Shown piece after piece: positions 53,762 through 64,000 of a stretch of 64,000 nt of DNA. The DNA is from Vreelandella arcis (lineage in GTDB: Bacteria; Pseudomonadota; Gammaproteobacteria; Pseudomonadales; Halomonadaceae): positions 1 through 64,000 of the forward strand of contig NZ_FNII01000010.1 of the NCBI RefSeq assembly GCF_900103865.1, read 5' to 3'. Under the pieces are notes generated by a model, which was not told the origin of the DNA, made no database searches, and was given only the letters and a program-made list of their open reading frames with translations. Both the position numbers and the translations under genes were made by a program. The first letter of the stretch is position 1. Every line of letters begins with the position of its first letter.

Positions 53762-53951
53762 TGCGTTTGCCTGCTAAAGAGCTGAATACGAGCGTAAATA
53801 AGACTTTAGGCTCATGCTTTTGTAGAGATCATTAAACCATATAACTATCTTTTGGTGCATTTTTCCATAGTAAAAGTTTTGTACAATATTTATGGCGCCA
53901 GAATGGCCGGTGTACTACCTGACATCCGGCGTTTTCCAGGAGTAACTGACC

Positions 53952-54824
53952 ATGGCTAATCGCGCAGCCGCCTACCGGGCCAGCCCCGGCTCACCGTTGG
54001 ATATTGATCATGCTTTTTATGACCGCCTTGCTGTGGCTTCCGGCCGCAGACGGGTGGCCTCCCTGGAAGTGCCGATTCGCGACGCCCTTGCCTGGGAGGT
54101 GCCCGCTGGGCACGTGATGCGTATCTGCACCCGCCAGGGGGCGCAGGTGGGTGACTTTAATCTGTGGTCACGGCACAACCCCCGCGAGCGCTTTTGGGCC
54201 TCACGCACTCGCCAGTTACAGCGCTCCCACGTCAGCACTCACGACCGCTTGTGGTCGACGTTGCCGTATCTGCGGCCGATGGCAACGATCACTGCAGATA
54301 CATTAGCGGACTATGGCGTCGACGAGGATGGCGGTCGCGTCCACGACCTGCTGGGCACGCGCTGCGACCCCTACGTCAACCGGCTACTTACCGGTGAGGA
54401 TTTTGACTTTCACTGCCATTCCAATTTGACCCGCGCCGTATTGCCATGGGGTCTCACCGAGTTCGACATCCACGACGTGCTCAATGTTTTTCAATGCACC
54501 GGCCTCAATGATCAGGGCCAGTACTTTATGAAGGCGTGCCCGGCGCAGCCAGGGGATTACCTGGAGCTGTTTGCCGAGATTGATTTGCTCTGTGCGCTTT
54601 CCTGCTGCCCAGGCGGTGACCTGTCGGTGGATCTATGGGGTGGTGATACCACCGATGACGACCTACTTGCCACCTGCCACCCAATTGGCATTGAAATCTA
54701 CGCCCTCGACGACGACCTGCTTACGGGCTGGGCGCCGCCTACCTCGCCAGACTACCGCGGGCGCCACGGCCTGCGTCAGCCCGCAGAAGACTGGACAGCC
54801 AGACGCAAGGACGGCTGTTGTTGA
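53952..54824 (+). CDS. DUF1989/urea carboxylase-associated family protein
   Basis: A 290-residue protein with the DUF1989 core: EVPAGHVMRICTRQGAQVGDFNLWSRHN, CHSNLTRAVLPWGL, and FQCTGLNDQGQYFMKACPAQPGDYLELFAEIDLLCALSCCPGG. These are found with urea carboxylase and amino-acid metabolism genes, but no function is proved. Here there is no urea carboxylase next door, only a lone gene with a ribosome site CCAGGAGTAACTGACC. The C-terminus ends with an unusual KDGCC. Confidence 0.85.
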   Translation: MANRAAAYRASPGSPLDIDHAFYDRLAVASGRRRVASLEVPIRDALAWEVPAGHVMRICTRQGAQVGDFNLWSRHNPRERFWASRTRQLQRSHVSTHDRLWSTLPYLRPMATITADTLADYGVDEDGGRVHDLLGTRCDPYVNRLLTGEDFDFHCHSNLTRAVLPWGLTEFDIHDVLNVFQCTGLNDQGQYFMKACPAQPGDYLELFAEIDLLCALSCCPGGDLSVDLWGGDTTDDDLLATCHPIGIEIYALDDDLLTGWAPPTSPDYRGRHGLRQPAEDWTARRKDGCC

Positions 54825-54900
54825 GGTTCGCAGTTGCTTAGCCGCTCAACGGAGCAGGGGAGGGGCCTGTTGATGCTTCATCGTGGTCGCGACGCAGGCC

Positions 54901-55839
54901 CTAGTGTGGCACAGCGATATCTAACAAGTGCGTGGGCGGCAACAAAGCAAGGCTTGCCCGCATGGTGCGTACTTCTGCCGCCGGCGGGCGACCAAAGAAG
55001 CGCTTAAATTCACGACTAAATTGGGATGGGCTCTCGTAGCCGACTCGACTAGCCGCTGCTGCGGCCGTCAGTCCATCGCGTATCATTAACAGCCGCGCAT
55101 GGTGAAGGCGGGTCGATTTAATGTACTGGATCGGTGAGGTCTGGGTGACGGCTTTGAAGTGGACGTGAAAGGCGGGCGCACTCATGCCAGCTTCACTAGC
55201 TAATTTTGCTACCTCCAGCGGATCGGCATAGTGCGTATGAATACGGCTGAGCGCTTTAGCGACTTTACCAAATTGCCCATAGTGGGAGAGGGCAGTTCGA
55301 ACACTGCCACCCTGCTCACCCGTTAATACCCGGTAACATATTTCCCGGGCAATAGAAGGGGCAAGAATGCACGCATCCCTTGGCGTGCTAAGCGCATCCA
55401 GTAAACGTAGTGTTGCCTCTGCCAGCGGCTTTCCCATTGGGGTAGACAGCATACCGCGCGGCGCCTCGCGTGTGTGTCCGCCTGAAGCTTCTAACATGGT
55501 CACCAACTCCGCAATAACCGCTGCATCCAGGCGCAGCGCAATGCCCAGCATTGGCTCTGCCTCGCTGGCTTGCGTTTCCGAGGTGAACGGCAGGGGCACG
55601 GACAGAACCAAATAATGATGTGCATCGTAGATATATACCTCGTCACCCAAATAGCCAAGCTTGCGACCCTGGCAGATGATGACGATACTCGGCTCGTAAA
55701 GAACCGGGGTATTGTTCAGCGGGCGGTTGGAGCGCATAAAGCGCACGCCGTCCAATAGCGACTGGGTATAGCCTTCGAGGGGGGCGAGTTGATACAAGCG
55801 CTCGACGATCTTGCTTTGAACCAGTGAGTCACTTGTCAT
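54901..55839 (-). CDS. AraC-family regulator (cupin N-terminal type)
   Basis: A 312-residue regulator. The N-terminal part is an AraC_N/cupin domain (LNNTPVLYEPSIVIICQGRKLGY, DAHHYLVLSVPLPF). The C-terminal double helix-turn-helix covers about residues 205-300 (EVAKLASEAGMSAPAFHVHFKAV and AAAASRVGYESPSQFSREFKRFFG). The ATG at 55839 follows GGTGGAGGTGTTTTAC. It is divergent from an SDR gene, a common arrangement in which the regulator controls the reductase in response to aldehydes or alcohols. Confidence 0.9.
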   Translation of the reverse strand: MTSDSLVQSKIVERLYQLAPLEGYTQSLLDGVRFMRSNRPLNNTPVLYEPSIVIICQGRKLGYLGDEVYIYDAHHYLVLSVPLPFTSETQASEAEPMLGIALRLDAAVIAELVTMLEASGGHTREAPRGMLSTPMGKPLAEATLRLLDALSTPRDACILAPSIAREICYRVLTGEQGGSVRTALSHYGQFGKVAKALSRIHTHYADPLEVAKLASEAGMSAPAFHVHFKAVTQTSPIQYIKSTRLHHARLLMIRDGLTAAAAASRVGYESPSQFSREFKRFFGRPPAAEVRTMRASLALLPPTHLLDIAVPH

Positions 55840-56049
55840 GTAAAACACCTCCACCATGGGGCTGGCAACGGGAGCGAGTAAGAGGGACTGCTGACAACAA
55901 AAGAGTAATATACATCTTTTGCCGCCAATAACGTCCCCTATCCAACTCGGCCAATAGGATTAGGCAAACATGCAATAGGATCGCCTCTATAGACACCCGT
56001 CTTAACATCTTAATCTTCTCCAGGTACCCACCATCGAGAGGATTACCCC

Positions 56050-56790
56050 ATGACTGCTTCATCAACCCCTTTTTCCAAAGTCGTTTTATTGACCGGTGCC
56101 AGCAGCGGCATCGGTGAAGCCACTGCTCGCTGGCTTGCAGGTCAAGGGCTCCGTTTGATTATTGGCGCACGCCGAACTGACCGGTTGGAAGCATTGACTC
56201 GCTCCCTTCGCGAAGAGGGCGGCAGCGTGGATTTCCAGGCGCTGGATGTCACCGACCTTAAAGACATGCAGGCGTTTGCGGATTTCGCGATCAACACCCA
56301 CGGCCGCATAGATGTGATCATCAACAACGCAGGCGTTATGCCGCTATCACCTTTAGCAGCGCTTAAGGTAGATGAGTGGAACCACATGATTGATGTCAAC
56401 ATTCGCGGTGTGCTCAATGGTATCGCAGCCGTGTTACCCACCATGCAGGCTCAGGAAAGCGGCCAGGTGATCAACATTTCCTCTATTGGCGGACTCACTG
56501 TTATGCCCACCGCCGCGGTTTACTGCGCCACAAAATATGCGGTGCGCGCTATCTCCGATGGGCTACGTCAGGAAACCGACAAGATCCGCGTTACCTGTGT
56601 CTACCCAGGGGTCGTGGAATCAGAGCTGGCCAATACCATCACCGACACTGAAACCGCCAAGGCGATCGACCTCTTCCGTCAGATTGCCCTCAAGCCCGAC
56701 GCCATTGCCTCCGCCATCGCGCATGCCATCAACCAGCCCGATGACGTGGACACCAGCGATATCGTCGTACGGCCTACGGCGAGTCACTAG
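56050..56790 (+). CDS. Short-chain dehydrogenase/reductase
   Basis: A 246-residue classical SDR. The cofactor motif TGASSGIGEATARWL (from residue 15) is followed by R41/R42 (NADP preference), NNAGVMPLSPL, the catalytic serine in INISSIGG and the YCATK pair. It is divergent from the AraC-family regulator gene. The substrate is undefined; many YdfG/DltE-like oxidoreductases of this sort are induced by such regulators. Confidence 0.9.
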   Translation: MTASSTPFSKVVLLTGASSGIGEATARWLAGQGLRLIIGARRTDRLEALTRSLREEGGSVDFQALDVTDLKDMQAFADFAINTHGRIDVIINNAGVMPLSPLAALKVDEWNHMIDVNIRGVLNGIAAVLPTMQAQESGQVINISSIGGLTVMPTAAVYCATKYAVRAISDGLRQETDKIRVTCVYPGVVESELANTITDTETAKAIDLFRQIALKPDAIASAIAHAINQPDDVDTSDIVVRPTASH

Positions 56791-56851
56791 CTTCGTGTCA
56801 GGTGCTGTCCGAGCTTTTGGCCGAACGTCATCATTAGCGCGAGCGATATTC

Positions 56852-57208
56852 ATGCAAGAAACCAAGCTGCCTATTTACTGGACACGGGCGCTGGTGGTCG
56901 CTGGCATTATCACTATTTTTCCAGCGACCACCTCTGCTCAAATCATTCTAAACGAAGGAAATGACGCCATGGCAGACCACCCGTATGTTGGCATGTGGGT
57001 AACTAAAGACGGCTATATCCGTCATGAGCTTCTAGCCAATAACCGCTACGATGAAGCCCGCGGTGATCGTGAAAGCGCTTACCAAGGGCGCTATCAGGTG
57101 GCTGGTAACCACATCGACTACTGGGACGACACCGGTTTTACCGCTGACGGTGAATTCGTTGATGACGTGCTTTATCACGCGGGGATGGTGCTATATCGTG
57201 CAGAGTAA
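56852..57208 (+). CDS. Atu4866-domain protein, possibly exported
   Basis: The C-terminal 75 residues (HPYVGMWVTKDGYIRHELL, DEARGDRESAYQGRYQVAG, YWDDTGFTADGEFVDDVLYHAGM) are a small beta-domain known from Agrobacterium Atu4866. From the ATG at 56852 a signal peptide precedes it (LVVAGIITIFPATTSAQ). A second in-frame ATG at 56969 has the stronger ribosome site (GAAGGAAATGACGCC) and gives a 79-residue cytosolic form, the usual family length. Both may be used. It follows the SDR gene by 61 bases. Confidence 0.7.
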   Translation: MQETKLPIYWTRALVVAGIITIFPATTSAQIILNEGNDAMADHPYVGMWVTKDGYIRHELLANNRYDEARGDRESAYQGRYQVAGNHIDYWDDTGFTADGEFVDDVLYHAGMVLYRAE

Positions 57209-57373
57209 CCTTCGATGCGCGCCGTGTCGCGGAAACGTCAACAGCTCTAGGTTTCCCTAATCTATTGAAAGAAGGCCTGCGGTCAGTAATGATAACAAGT
57301 ATTGGACACGTTTAGCCGCGCGTTCTGTTTATCTGCGCGGCGCGGCAAAATAATCAACAAAAGGAGAATACGA

Positions 57374-58945
57374 GTGAAAATAGGCGCACCCAAAGAGAGT
57401 GCCCGGGGGGAAGCGCGTGTTGCGCTAACCCCTGAGAGCGCCAAGCAGATTCAAAAGCTGGGCCACGAGTGCTTAGTAGAAACCGGCGCTGGCCTGGCGG
57501 CGGGCTTTAATGACGACACTTATCGCGATGCGGGCGTTACCGTGGTGGACGGAGCCGACGCGCTCTGGCGCGACGCTGAGGTAGTGATTAAAGTCCGCGA
57601 GCCTTCCGAAGAAGAAGCCAAACGGCTGCACGAAGGGCAAACCTTGATTGCCTTCTTCTGGCCGGCGCAAAACGAAGCGCTGTTGGAAACCTGTAAAGCC
57701 CAAGGCGCCACCGTGGTGGCGATGGACATGGTGCCGCGTATTTCGCGGGCGCAGAAGATGGACGCGCTGTCGTCCATGGCCAATATCGCGGGCTACCGTG
57801 CAGTGATTGAGGCGGGCAACAACTTTGGCCGCTTCTTCACTGGGCAGGTTACGGCAGCAGGCAAAGTGCCTCCCGCCAAAGTACTGGTGGTAGGCGCTGG
57901 TGTGGCGGGCTTGTCCGCGATTGGCACGGCCACCAGCTTGGGCGCTGTGGTTCGCGCCTTTGACGTTCGCCCCGAGGTCTCCGAGCAGATTGAATCCATG
58001 GGCGCTGAGTTCCTGTTCCTCGAGTTTGACGAGAGCCAGGACGGCTCCGAAAGCGGTGGCTACGCCGCGCCTTCAAGCCCGGAGTTCCGCGAGAAGCAGC
58101 TTGCTTGCTTCCGTGAGCAAGCGCCGGATGTCGATATCGTCATCACCACTGCACTGATTCCCGGTAAGCCCGCGCCTAAGCTGTGGCTTGAGGATATGGT
58201 CGCCGAGATGAAGCCTGGCTCGGTGATCATCGACCTGGCGGCCGAGAAGGGCGGTAACTGCGATCTGACCAAGCCCGACGAGCGGATCGTAAGCGATAAT
58301 GGCGTGGTGGTGGTTGGCTACACGGATTTCCCCTCGCGCATGGCGACGCAGTCATCGCTGCTCTACGCCACCAATATTCGTCACATGTTGACCGATCTGA
58401 CGCCCGAGAAAGACGGCGTGATCAACCACAACATGGATGACGACGTCATCCGTGGCTCGACAGTTACCCACCAGGGCGAAGTGACCTTCCCACCACCGCC
58501 GCCCAAGGTAAAAGCAATAGGCGCGTCCAAGCCGAAGAAAAAAGAAAAAGAGCCCACGCCGGAAGAGAAAAAAGCCGCCGAGCTCGCGGCGTTTAAAGCG
58601 CAATCCAAACGCCAAATTGGGCTGCTGGCGGTAGGTGGCTTGCTGATGCTACTGCTCGGCCAAGTGGCACCGGTCTCGTTTATGCAGCACTTTATTGTGT
58701 TCGTGCTGGCCTGCTTTATTGGCTTCCAGGTCATTTGGAACGTTAGTCATTCGCTACACACGCCGTTGATGGCGGTGACCAACGCGATCTCGGGCATCAT
58801 CATTCTCGGGGCGATTTTACAGATCGGCACCGGCAGCGTGGTGGTGGGTATATTGGCGGCGATCTCGGTGTTGATTGCGACCATTAATATCGTGGGCGGC
58901 TTCCTGGTGACACGCCGGATGCTGGCGATGTTCCAAAAATCTTAA
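57374..58945 (+). CDS. pntA: NAD(P) transhydrogenase subunit alpha
   Basis: A 523-residue subunit. The NAD(H)-binding domain I occupies residues 1-380 ([66 protein letters not shown]). A proline/lysine-rich linker ([20 protein letters not shown]) and four C-terminal membrane helices follow. It couples hydride transfer between NADH and NADP+ to proton movement. The start is a GTG at 57374, seven bases after AAGGAG; upstream codons lack a site. pntB follows by 16 bases. Confidence 0.95.
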   Translation: MKIGAPKESARGEARVALTPESAKQIQKLGHECLVETGAGLAAGFNDDTYRDAGVTVVDGADALWRDAEVVIKVREPSEEEAKRLHEGQTLIAFFWPAQNEALLETCKAQGATVVAMDMVPRISRAQKMDALSSMANIAGYRAVIEAGNNFGRFFTGQVTAAGKVPPAKVLVVGAGVAGLSAIGTATSLGAVVRAFDVRPEVSEQIESMGAEFLFLEFDESQDGSESGGYAAPSSPEFREKQLACFREQAPDVDIVITTALIPGKPAPKLWLEDMVAEMKPGSVIIDLAAEKGGNCDLTKPDERIVSDNGVVVVGYTDFPSRMATQSSLLYATNIRHMLTDLTPEKDGVINHNMDDDVIRGSTVTHQGEVTFPPPPPKVKAIGASKPKKKEKEPTPEEKKAAELAAFKAQSKRQIGLLAVGGLLMLLLGQVAPVSFMQHFIVFVLACFIGFQVIWNVSHSLHTPLMAVTNAISGIIILGAILQIGTGSVVVGILAAISVLIATINIVGGFLVTRRMLAMFQKS

Positions 58946-58961
58946 GCGGCGGAGAGAGACT

Positions 58962-60404
58962 ATGTTAGGTCAAGGATTCGTATCTGCTGCGGCCATCGCG
59001 GCGAGCGTGTTATTTATCCTCTCGCTTGGGGGATTGAGTAACCAGGAAAAAGCCAAACGGGCGGTGTGGTATGGCATCGTCGGTATGGCCGTGGCGGTAT
59101 TTTTTACCGCCTTTGGACCGGGGATCGGTGGCTACTGGTGGCTGATTCCCATGATGGTGATTGGGGCGGCTATTGGGGTCTATCTGGCTAAAAAAGTCGA
59201 GATGACCGAAATGCCCCAGCTAGTGGCGGCGCTGCATAGCTTTGTCGGCTTAGCGGCGGTATTTGTCGCCTGGAGCGCCGACCTAGAGCGCCGCCGGGTA
59301 ATGGCCGCGCAAGCGGCAGACGCCTCCACGGAAGCGTTTTCCGCGTTTGCTGCGCTTGTAGCTACCAAAGCACCCGATGAGCTGATGTTTCTGCAGGTCG
59401 AGGTGGTGTTCGCTATCTTTATCGGCGCGGTGACCTTCACCGGGTCGGTGGTGGCCTTTGGCAAGCTGGCGGGTAAGGTCGATGGCAAACCACGCCAACT
59501 GCCCGGCGGGCATTTGCTCAACGCCGGAGCGGCGGCGCTTTCGCTGCTGTTGGCGATTTTGTACCTAAACGGCGCGGGCTTCTGGACGCTGATTCTGCTG
59601 GCGGCGTTGGCGTTCTTTATCGGCTACCACCTGATCATGGGGATCGGCGGGGCGGATATGCCGGTCGTGGTCTCCATGCTCAACAGCTACTCCGGCTGGG
59701 CGGCGGCGGCCGTCGGCTTTACGCTGTCTAACGATCTGCTGATTGTCACCGGCGCGCTGGTTGGTTCTTCCGGTGCGATTCTGTCTTACATCATGTGTAA
59801 GGCGATGAACCGTAACTTTGTGAGCGTCATTCTGGGCGGCTTTGGCGGCACCCAAGGGCCAGCAGCCGAGATTGAAGGCGAGCAGGTGGCCATCGATGCG
59901 GGTGGTGTGGCCAGCGCACTGAACGACGCCGATAGCGTAATCATCGTACCGGGCTACGGCATGGCGGTGGCTCAGGCACAAACGGCGGTGAGCGACTTGG
60001 TGCGTAAACTGCGTGCAGCGGGCAAAACCGTGCGCTTCGGTATCCACCCGGTCGCGGGCCGCTTGCCAGGGCATATGAACGTGCTGCTGGCGGAAGCCAA
60101 GGTGCCTTACGATATCGTGCTGGAAATGGACGAAATTAACGATGATTTCGCCACTACCGACGTGGTGATCGTGATTGGCTCCAACGACATCGTTAACCCG
60201 GCGGCCGAGGAAGATCCTAACAGCCCGATCGCCGGCATGCCGGTATTGAAGGTCTGGGAAGCCAAGCAGGTGTTTATCTGCAAACGCGGCCAGGGTACCG
60301 GTTACTCGGGCATCGAAAACCCGCTGTTCTTTAAGGAAAACAGCCGCATGTTCTATGGTGATGCGCGGGACAGCCTCAATACGCTGTTGCCGTTGGTTGA
60401 GTAG
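58962..60404 (+). CDS. pntB: NAD(P) transhydrogenase subunit beta
   Basis: A 480-residue subunit. About nine N-terminal membrane helices ([39 protein letters not shown]) are followed by the NADP(H)-binding domain III with [39 protein letters not shown] and [19 protein letters not shown]. It completes the proton-translocating PntAB enzyme, an NADPH source. A terminator follows, so pntAB is a two-gene operon. Confidence 0.96.
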   Translation: MLGQGFVSAAAIAASVLFILSLGGLSNQEKAKRAVWYGIVGMAVAVFFTAFGPGIGGYWWLIPMMVIGAAIGVYLAKKVEMTEMPQLVAALHSFVGLAAVFVAWSADLERRRVMAAQAADASTEAFSAFAALVATKAPDELMFLQVEVVFAIFIGAVTFTGSVVAFGKLAGKVDGKPRQLPGGHLLNAGAAALSLLLAILYLNGAGFWTLILLAALAFFIGYHLIMGIGGADMPVVVSMLNSYSGWAAAAVGFTLSNDLLIVTGALVGSSGAILSYIMCKAMNRNFVSVILGGFGGTQGPAAEIEGEQVAIDAGGVASALNDADSVIIVPGYGMAVAQAQTAVSDLVRKLRAAGKTVRFGIHPVAGRLPGHMNVLLAEAKVPYDIVLEMDEINDDFATTDVVIVIGSNDIVNPAAEEDPNSPIAGMPVLKVWEAKQVFICKRGQGTGYSGIENPLFFKENSRMFYGDARDSLNTLLPLVE

Positions 60405-60442
60405 TTAGACGACTCAGCTGGCCGCTAAGCCATTAAGTACTA

Positions 60443-60470
60443 AGCCCGCGAGATATCGCGGGCTTTTTTA
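60443..60470 (+). terminator. Rho-independent terminator after pntAB
   Basis: GCCCGCGA and TCGCGGGC form a perfect 8-bp stem with a GATA loop, followed by six T. It is 39 bases after the pntB stop. Confidence 0.93.
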
Positions 60471-60553
60471 TCGTTACCACCCCATTGACAGCTGCAGGCG
60501 GTTAACCCGCCTGCTATGGTCGTTAGCCTATTCTTGTGTTGAACGTACCCACT

Positions 60554-62320
60554 ATGAACCAACGCCCTAACCCCCGTGTGCTTTTGCGCTTACTGGGTCT
60601 ACTTCGTCCTTACCGACTGCGGCTAGCCTTGGCTGGCCTGGCGCTGTTATTGGCGTCAGGGAGCGTACTGCTGCTGGGGAATGGGCTGCGCTTAGTCATC
60701 GATCGCGGCTTTCTGGCAGCGGATCAGCAGGCGTTAGCCCAATCGCTCGGTTTGATGCTGGTCGTGGTGGCGGTGCTGGCGATGGCCTCGGCGCTGCGCT
60801 ATTACCAAGTGACCTGGATTGGTGAGCGTTTGGCCGCTGATCTCCGCCAGCGCGTGTTTGATCATTTACTTACCTTGGAGCCAAGCTTTTTTGAAAGCGC
60901 CAGCGACGGCCGAGCGGCGGGGGAGATAGCGTCAAGACTGACGGCAGATACCAGCATATTGCAGAGCCTGTTCGGCTCCTCGGTCTCGTTGGCGCTGCGT
61001 AACCTGGTCATGCTGGTGGGCGCCGTGGTGCTAATGCTGGTCACCCAACCGTGGTTGTCGGCTGTGGTGTTGATTGGTATCCCGGCGACCTTGCTGCCAA
61101 TCGTGTGGTACGGCCGTCGGGTGCGGCGGCTTTCACGCACCAGTCAAGACCGGGTAGCCGAGCTTGGCCGCTATGCAGAAGAAGCGCTTAGCGGTATTCG
61201 GACACTCCAGGCGTTTACCCACGAAGCGGTGGATAAAGCGCACTACGGACAGCGCGTGGAGCAGGCGTTTGGCAGCGCGGTGGAGCGTACCCAGCAGCGC
61301 GCTTGGCTAACCGGCGTGGCGATGCTGGTGGTATTTACCGCGGTTGGCTTGATGCTCTGGCAGGGCGGCCAAGCCGTATTAGCCGGCACTATGAGCCCGG
61401 GTGAGTTATCGGCGTTTATTTTCTACGCTGTACTGGCGGCGGGGGCCATCGCCACCTTGGCCGAAGTGGCGGGCGATGTGCAACGAGCAGCGGGTGCGGC
61501 GGAACGGCTGCTGGAGTTGCTCGATACCCAGCCGACTATCCAATCACCGGCTAACTCGCAAGATCTCCCCAATCCGTCACATGGCGAGATTAGTCTTGAA
61601 GACGTTAGCTTCACCTACCCCGGCCGGGAAACCCCAGCGCTTGCGGGTTTTAGTCTGCATATCCAGCCGGGAGAACGGATCGCTTTGGTGGGACCTTCAG
61701 GGGCGGGCAAAAGTACGTTGCTGACCCTGCTGCTGCGCTTTTATGATCCTAGCCAAGGTCGCGTGTCCCTCGATGGCAGTGATATCCGTACCCTGGATCT
61801 TGCTGCCTTGCGCGGCACCATGGGGCTGGTGGCGCAAGAGCCGGTACTGTTTAGCGGCTCGGTGGCCGAAAACCTGCGCTACGGCGACCCCGAGGCTGAT
61901 ATCGCGAGATTGCGCAACGCCGCCCAGGATGCCAGCGCCCTCGACTTCATCGACGCGCTGCCTCAAGGCTTTGATACGCCCCTTGGCCCGGGCGGGGTGC
62001 AGCTCTCCGGAGGCCAGCGTCAGCGGCTCGCCATTGCCCGCGCGCTGCTTAAAAACCCGGCGGTGCTGTTGTTGGATGAAGCGACGAGCGCCTTGGATGC
62101 GGAGAGCGAGCGTTTGGTTCAGCAAGCCCTTGATCGGTTGATGGTCGGGCGCACCAGCATCGTGATCGCCCACCGGCTTGCCACGGTGGTTGCTGCAGAT
62201 CGGCTCCTGGTGCTCGATGGCGGCCAGCTTGTGGCGGAAGGAACGCACAGCGAGCTGATCACCACCAGCGCGTTGTATCGCCATTTGGCCGCGTTGCAGT
62301 TTGGCGGCGAAACGTTATAA
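60554..62320 (+). CDS. ABC exporter (MsbA/lipid A-type, fused permease-ATPase)
   Basis: A 588-residue half-transporter. Six membrane helices come first (LALAGLALLLASGSVLLLG onward), then the nucleotide-binding domain with FTYPGRETPALAGFSL, Walker A GPSGAGKST, LVAQEPVLFSGSVAENL, LSGGQRQRLAIARALLKNP, Walker B VLLLDEATSALD and the H-loop IVIAHRLATV. It dimerises to export a lipid or drug. The start is the ATG at 60554; a GTG at 60536 is in frame but neither has a strong site. Substrate unknown. Confidence 0.9.
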   Translation: MNQRPNPRVLLRLLGLLRPYRLRLALAGLALLLASGSVLLLGNGLRLVIDRGFLAADQQALAQSLGLMLVVVAVLAMASALRYYQVTWIGERLAADLRQRVFDHLLTLEPSFFESASDGRAAGEIASRLTADTSILQSLFGSSVSLALRNLVMLVGAVVLMLVTQPWLSAVVLIGIPATLLPIVWYGRRVRRLSRTSQDRVAELGRYAEEALSGIRTLQAFTHEAVDKAHYGQRVEQAFGSAVERTQQRAWLTGVAMLVVFTAVGLMLWQGGQAVLAGTMSPGELSAFIFYAVLAAGAIATLAEVAGDVQRAAGAAERLLELLDTQPTIQSPANSQDLPNPSHGEISLEDVSFTYPGRETPALAGFSLHIQPGERIALVGPSGAGKSTLLTLLLRFYDPSQGRVSLDGSDIRTLDLAALRGTMGLVAQEPVLFSGSVAENLRYGDPEADIARLRNAAQDASALDFIDALPQGFDTPLGPGGVQLSGGQRQRLAIARALLKNPAVLLLDEATSALDAESERLVQQALDRLMVGRTSIVIAHRLATVVAADRLLVLDGGQLVAEGTHSELITTSALYRHLAALQFGGETL

Positions 62321-62335
62321 AACGGTCTTTTAAAA

Positions 62336-63358
62336 ATGGAAATGTCTATGTCGAGTTTTTTTCAGCGCCTTAACGCCGTTAACGCTCCCTCTATTGGGCT
62401 TGGCTGCATGAACCTTTCCCACGGTTACGGCCAGCAAGTGCCCGAACAAGACGCGCTGCGCACGCTTGATGCCGCCTTTGACATGGGCTATCGCCACTTT
62501 GATACCGCAACGCTCTACGGCGCCACGGCCAACGAAATCCTGCTAGGCCGCGCGTTGAAGGGAAAGCGTGAGCAGGTGCTGCTGGCCAGCAAGTGCGGCA
62601 TGGCGATTGACCCCACCTCAGCCAAGCGGGTGATCGATGGGCGCCCCGACACCCTACGTCGCCAGTGCGATGCCAGCCTTAAACGCCTGCAAACCGATCA
62701 TATTGACGTTTATTACCTACATCGACTCGACCGCCAGGTACCTATCGAAGAAAGCGTTGGGGCGCTTGGGCGCCTAGTGGAAGAGGGCAAGATTGGGGGC
62801 GTGGGACTTTCTGAAGTTTCCGCGACGACATTGCGCCGTGCGGTGGCTGAATATCCTGTCGATGCGGTGCAGTCCGAATATTCGCTGTGGACTCGCAACC
62901 CGGAAATCGCGTTGATTGATGCGTGCCGCGAGACGGGCACGGCCCTGGTGGCGTTTAGTCCGCTTGGGCGCGGGTTTTTAGCAGAGGCGGTTAGCGACCC
63001 TGCTCGCTTACCCGAAGGCGATATGCGCCGCCAGATGCCACGCTTCAGCCCGGAAAATTTCGCCCACAATCAACGGTTGCTTGAGGGTGTGACGCGCCTT
63101 GCCGAAACCTTGGGCGTTACCTCCGCCCAACTGGCATTGGCGTGGGTAAAGGCCCAGGGGCGCGATGTGATCCCCATTCCTGGCTCAACGTCGATGGCGC
63201 ATATTCGCGATAACCTGGCAGCCGAAACGCTAACGCTTGATGCGGTTACGTGCCAACAGCTGACGGCCATGATGACGCACGACCAAGTCGCTGGGGGGCG
63301 TTACAGCGAGGCCCAGCAGGCCGATATCGATACCGAGGAATTTACGTCGACCCGGTAG
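62336..63358 (+). CDS. Aldo/keto reductase
   Basis: A 340-residue AKR of the YghZ/PLR type. The catalytic tetrad appears as D and Y in HFDTATLYGATANE, K in LLASKCG and H in DVYYLHRLD. The NADPH site is FSPLGRGFL and IPIPGSTSMAHIRDNLAA. It begins just 15 bases after the ABC exporter stop, so they may be co-transcribed. ATGs at 62342 and 62348 are alternative starts. Substrate unknown. Confidence 0.92.
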   Translation: MEMSMSSFFQRLNAVNAPSIGLGCMNLSHGYGQQVPEQDALRTLDAAFDMGYRHFDTATLYGATANEILLGRALKGKREQVLLASKCGMAIDPTSAKRVIDGRPDTLRRQCDASLKRLQTDHIDVYYLHRLDRQVPIEESVGALGRLVEEGKIGGVGLSEVSATTLRRAVAEYPVDAVQSEYSLWTRNPEIALIDACRETGTALVAFSPLGRGFLAEAVSDPARLPEGDMRRQMPRFSPENFAHNQRLLEGVTRLAETLGVTSAQLALAWVKAQGRDVIPIPGSTSMAHIRDNLAAETLTLDAVTCQQLTAMMTHDQVAGGRYSEAQQADIDTEEFTSTR

Positions 63359-63490
63359 CCTAGGCTTACGGCCTTGCTGACGTCGCATGCTATCGCTGCG
63401 TGGACAGTGCGCGACCAGTCGTGTACAAAATCGATACGCTTAGTTGCTTTTCACGCTGTTTTGTACCGGATTGAGACAAAATAAGTATTT

Positions 63491-63527
63491 ATAGTCCGAG
63501 GCTATTAAAGCAGTCATTAAATGCAAA
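63491..63527. promoter_or_regulatory. OxyR-like binding site upstream of katG
   Basis: ATAG at 63491 and CTAT at 63502 have the exact seven-base spacing of one OxyR half-site pair. The next two elements at the right seven-base spacings (GTCA at 63513, CAAA at 63524) match only weakly. It lies about 140-175 bases before katG, a typical OxyR target. Confidence 0.45.
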
Positions 63528-63652
63528 TTGTGACTATGGCGTTAGTGCTTTAAAACATTAATAAGAAAAATGCGGTGTTCGCGGGGCCAGCGTCGGCTAG
63601 CGGGCACCCACTGATGGTCGTCTTGGTGTCTACCAAGTACGAAAGCAATTGA

Positions 63653-64000
<348 letters not shown>

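Overview
The window looks like a chromosomal segment of a moderately halophilic gammaproteobacterium of the Halomonas/Vreelandella type. The support is an ectoine hydroxylase (EctD), taurine/sulfonate catabolism, a phasin, an NfsA-type nitroreductase, ArfB and a PntAB transhydrogenase, together with strong GGAG-type ribosome sites throughout. No database search was possible. All names rest on recognised motifs and family resemblance.

Layout. (1) 1-5.2 kb: a taurine degradation block with xsc, a glycine-oxidase-like flavoprotein, and an NTF2-like/FAD-oxidoreductase pair that I read as taurine dehydrogenase TauXY. Taurine would be deaminated to sulfoacetaldehyde, which Xsc cleaves to acetyl phosphate and sulfite. 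(2) 5.2-12.2 kb: a LysR regulator, a decayed M20-type amidohydrolase, then a sodium:solute symporter, a YtcJ-like amidohydrolase and a CobW-type GTPase in one overlapping operon, faced by a MocR-type regulator. (3) 12.2-15.85 kb: an insertion-sequence graveyard (IS3, IS110 and IS30 remnants) that ends against a tRNA-Arg-like 3' fragment still followed by a strong terminator. (4) 15.9-22.3 kb: a PHB-depolymerase-like esterase, ectD, a NYN-domain protein, small proteins, a homocysteine S-methyltransferase-like protein and an exported inorganic pyrophosphatase.

(5) 22.4-26.6 kb: a complete polar amino acid ABC importer and a cation diffusion facilitator. (6) 26.7-35.2 kb: a cyanophycin locus. 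cphB-cphA-iadA overlap by ATGA start/stop junctions, and an ATP-grasp enzyme plus a CocE-type hydrolase are transcribed divergently. Together they could make cyanophycin, cut it to beta-Asp-Arg and split the dipeptide. (7) 35.3-48 kb: LemA/TPM-domain envelope genes, a zinc alcohol dehydrogenase, a TelA cluster, transporters, an FMN-dependent hydroxy-acid dehydrogenase and a gamma-glutamylcyclotransferase-like protein. (8) 48-57 kb: a phasin, a second orphan ATP-grasp protein, arfB beside a GGDEF scrap, nfsA, a GAF-GGDEF-EAL gene split by a frameshift in a six-base homopolymer, a DUF1989 protein, an AraC regulator and an SDR. (9) 57-64 kb: pntAB, an MsbA-like ABC exporter, an aldo/keto reductase, and the start of katG behind an OxyR-like site.

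A recurring theme is carbon and nitrogen storage (cyanophycin, PHA phasin and depolymerase) alongside osmolyte and sulfonate metabolism. The least explained part is the divergent ATP-grasp/CocE pair attached to the cyanophycin operon.
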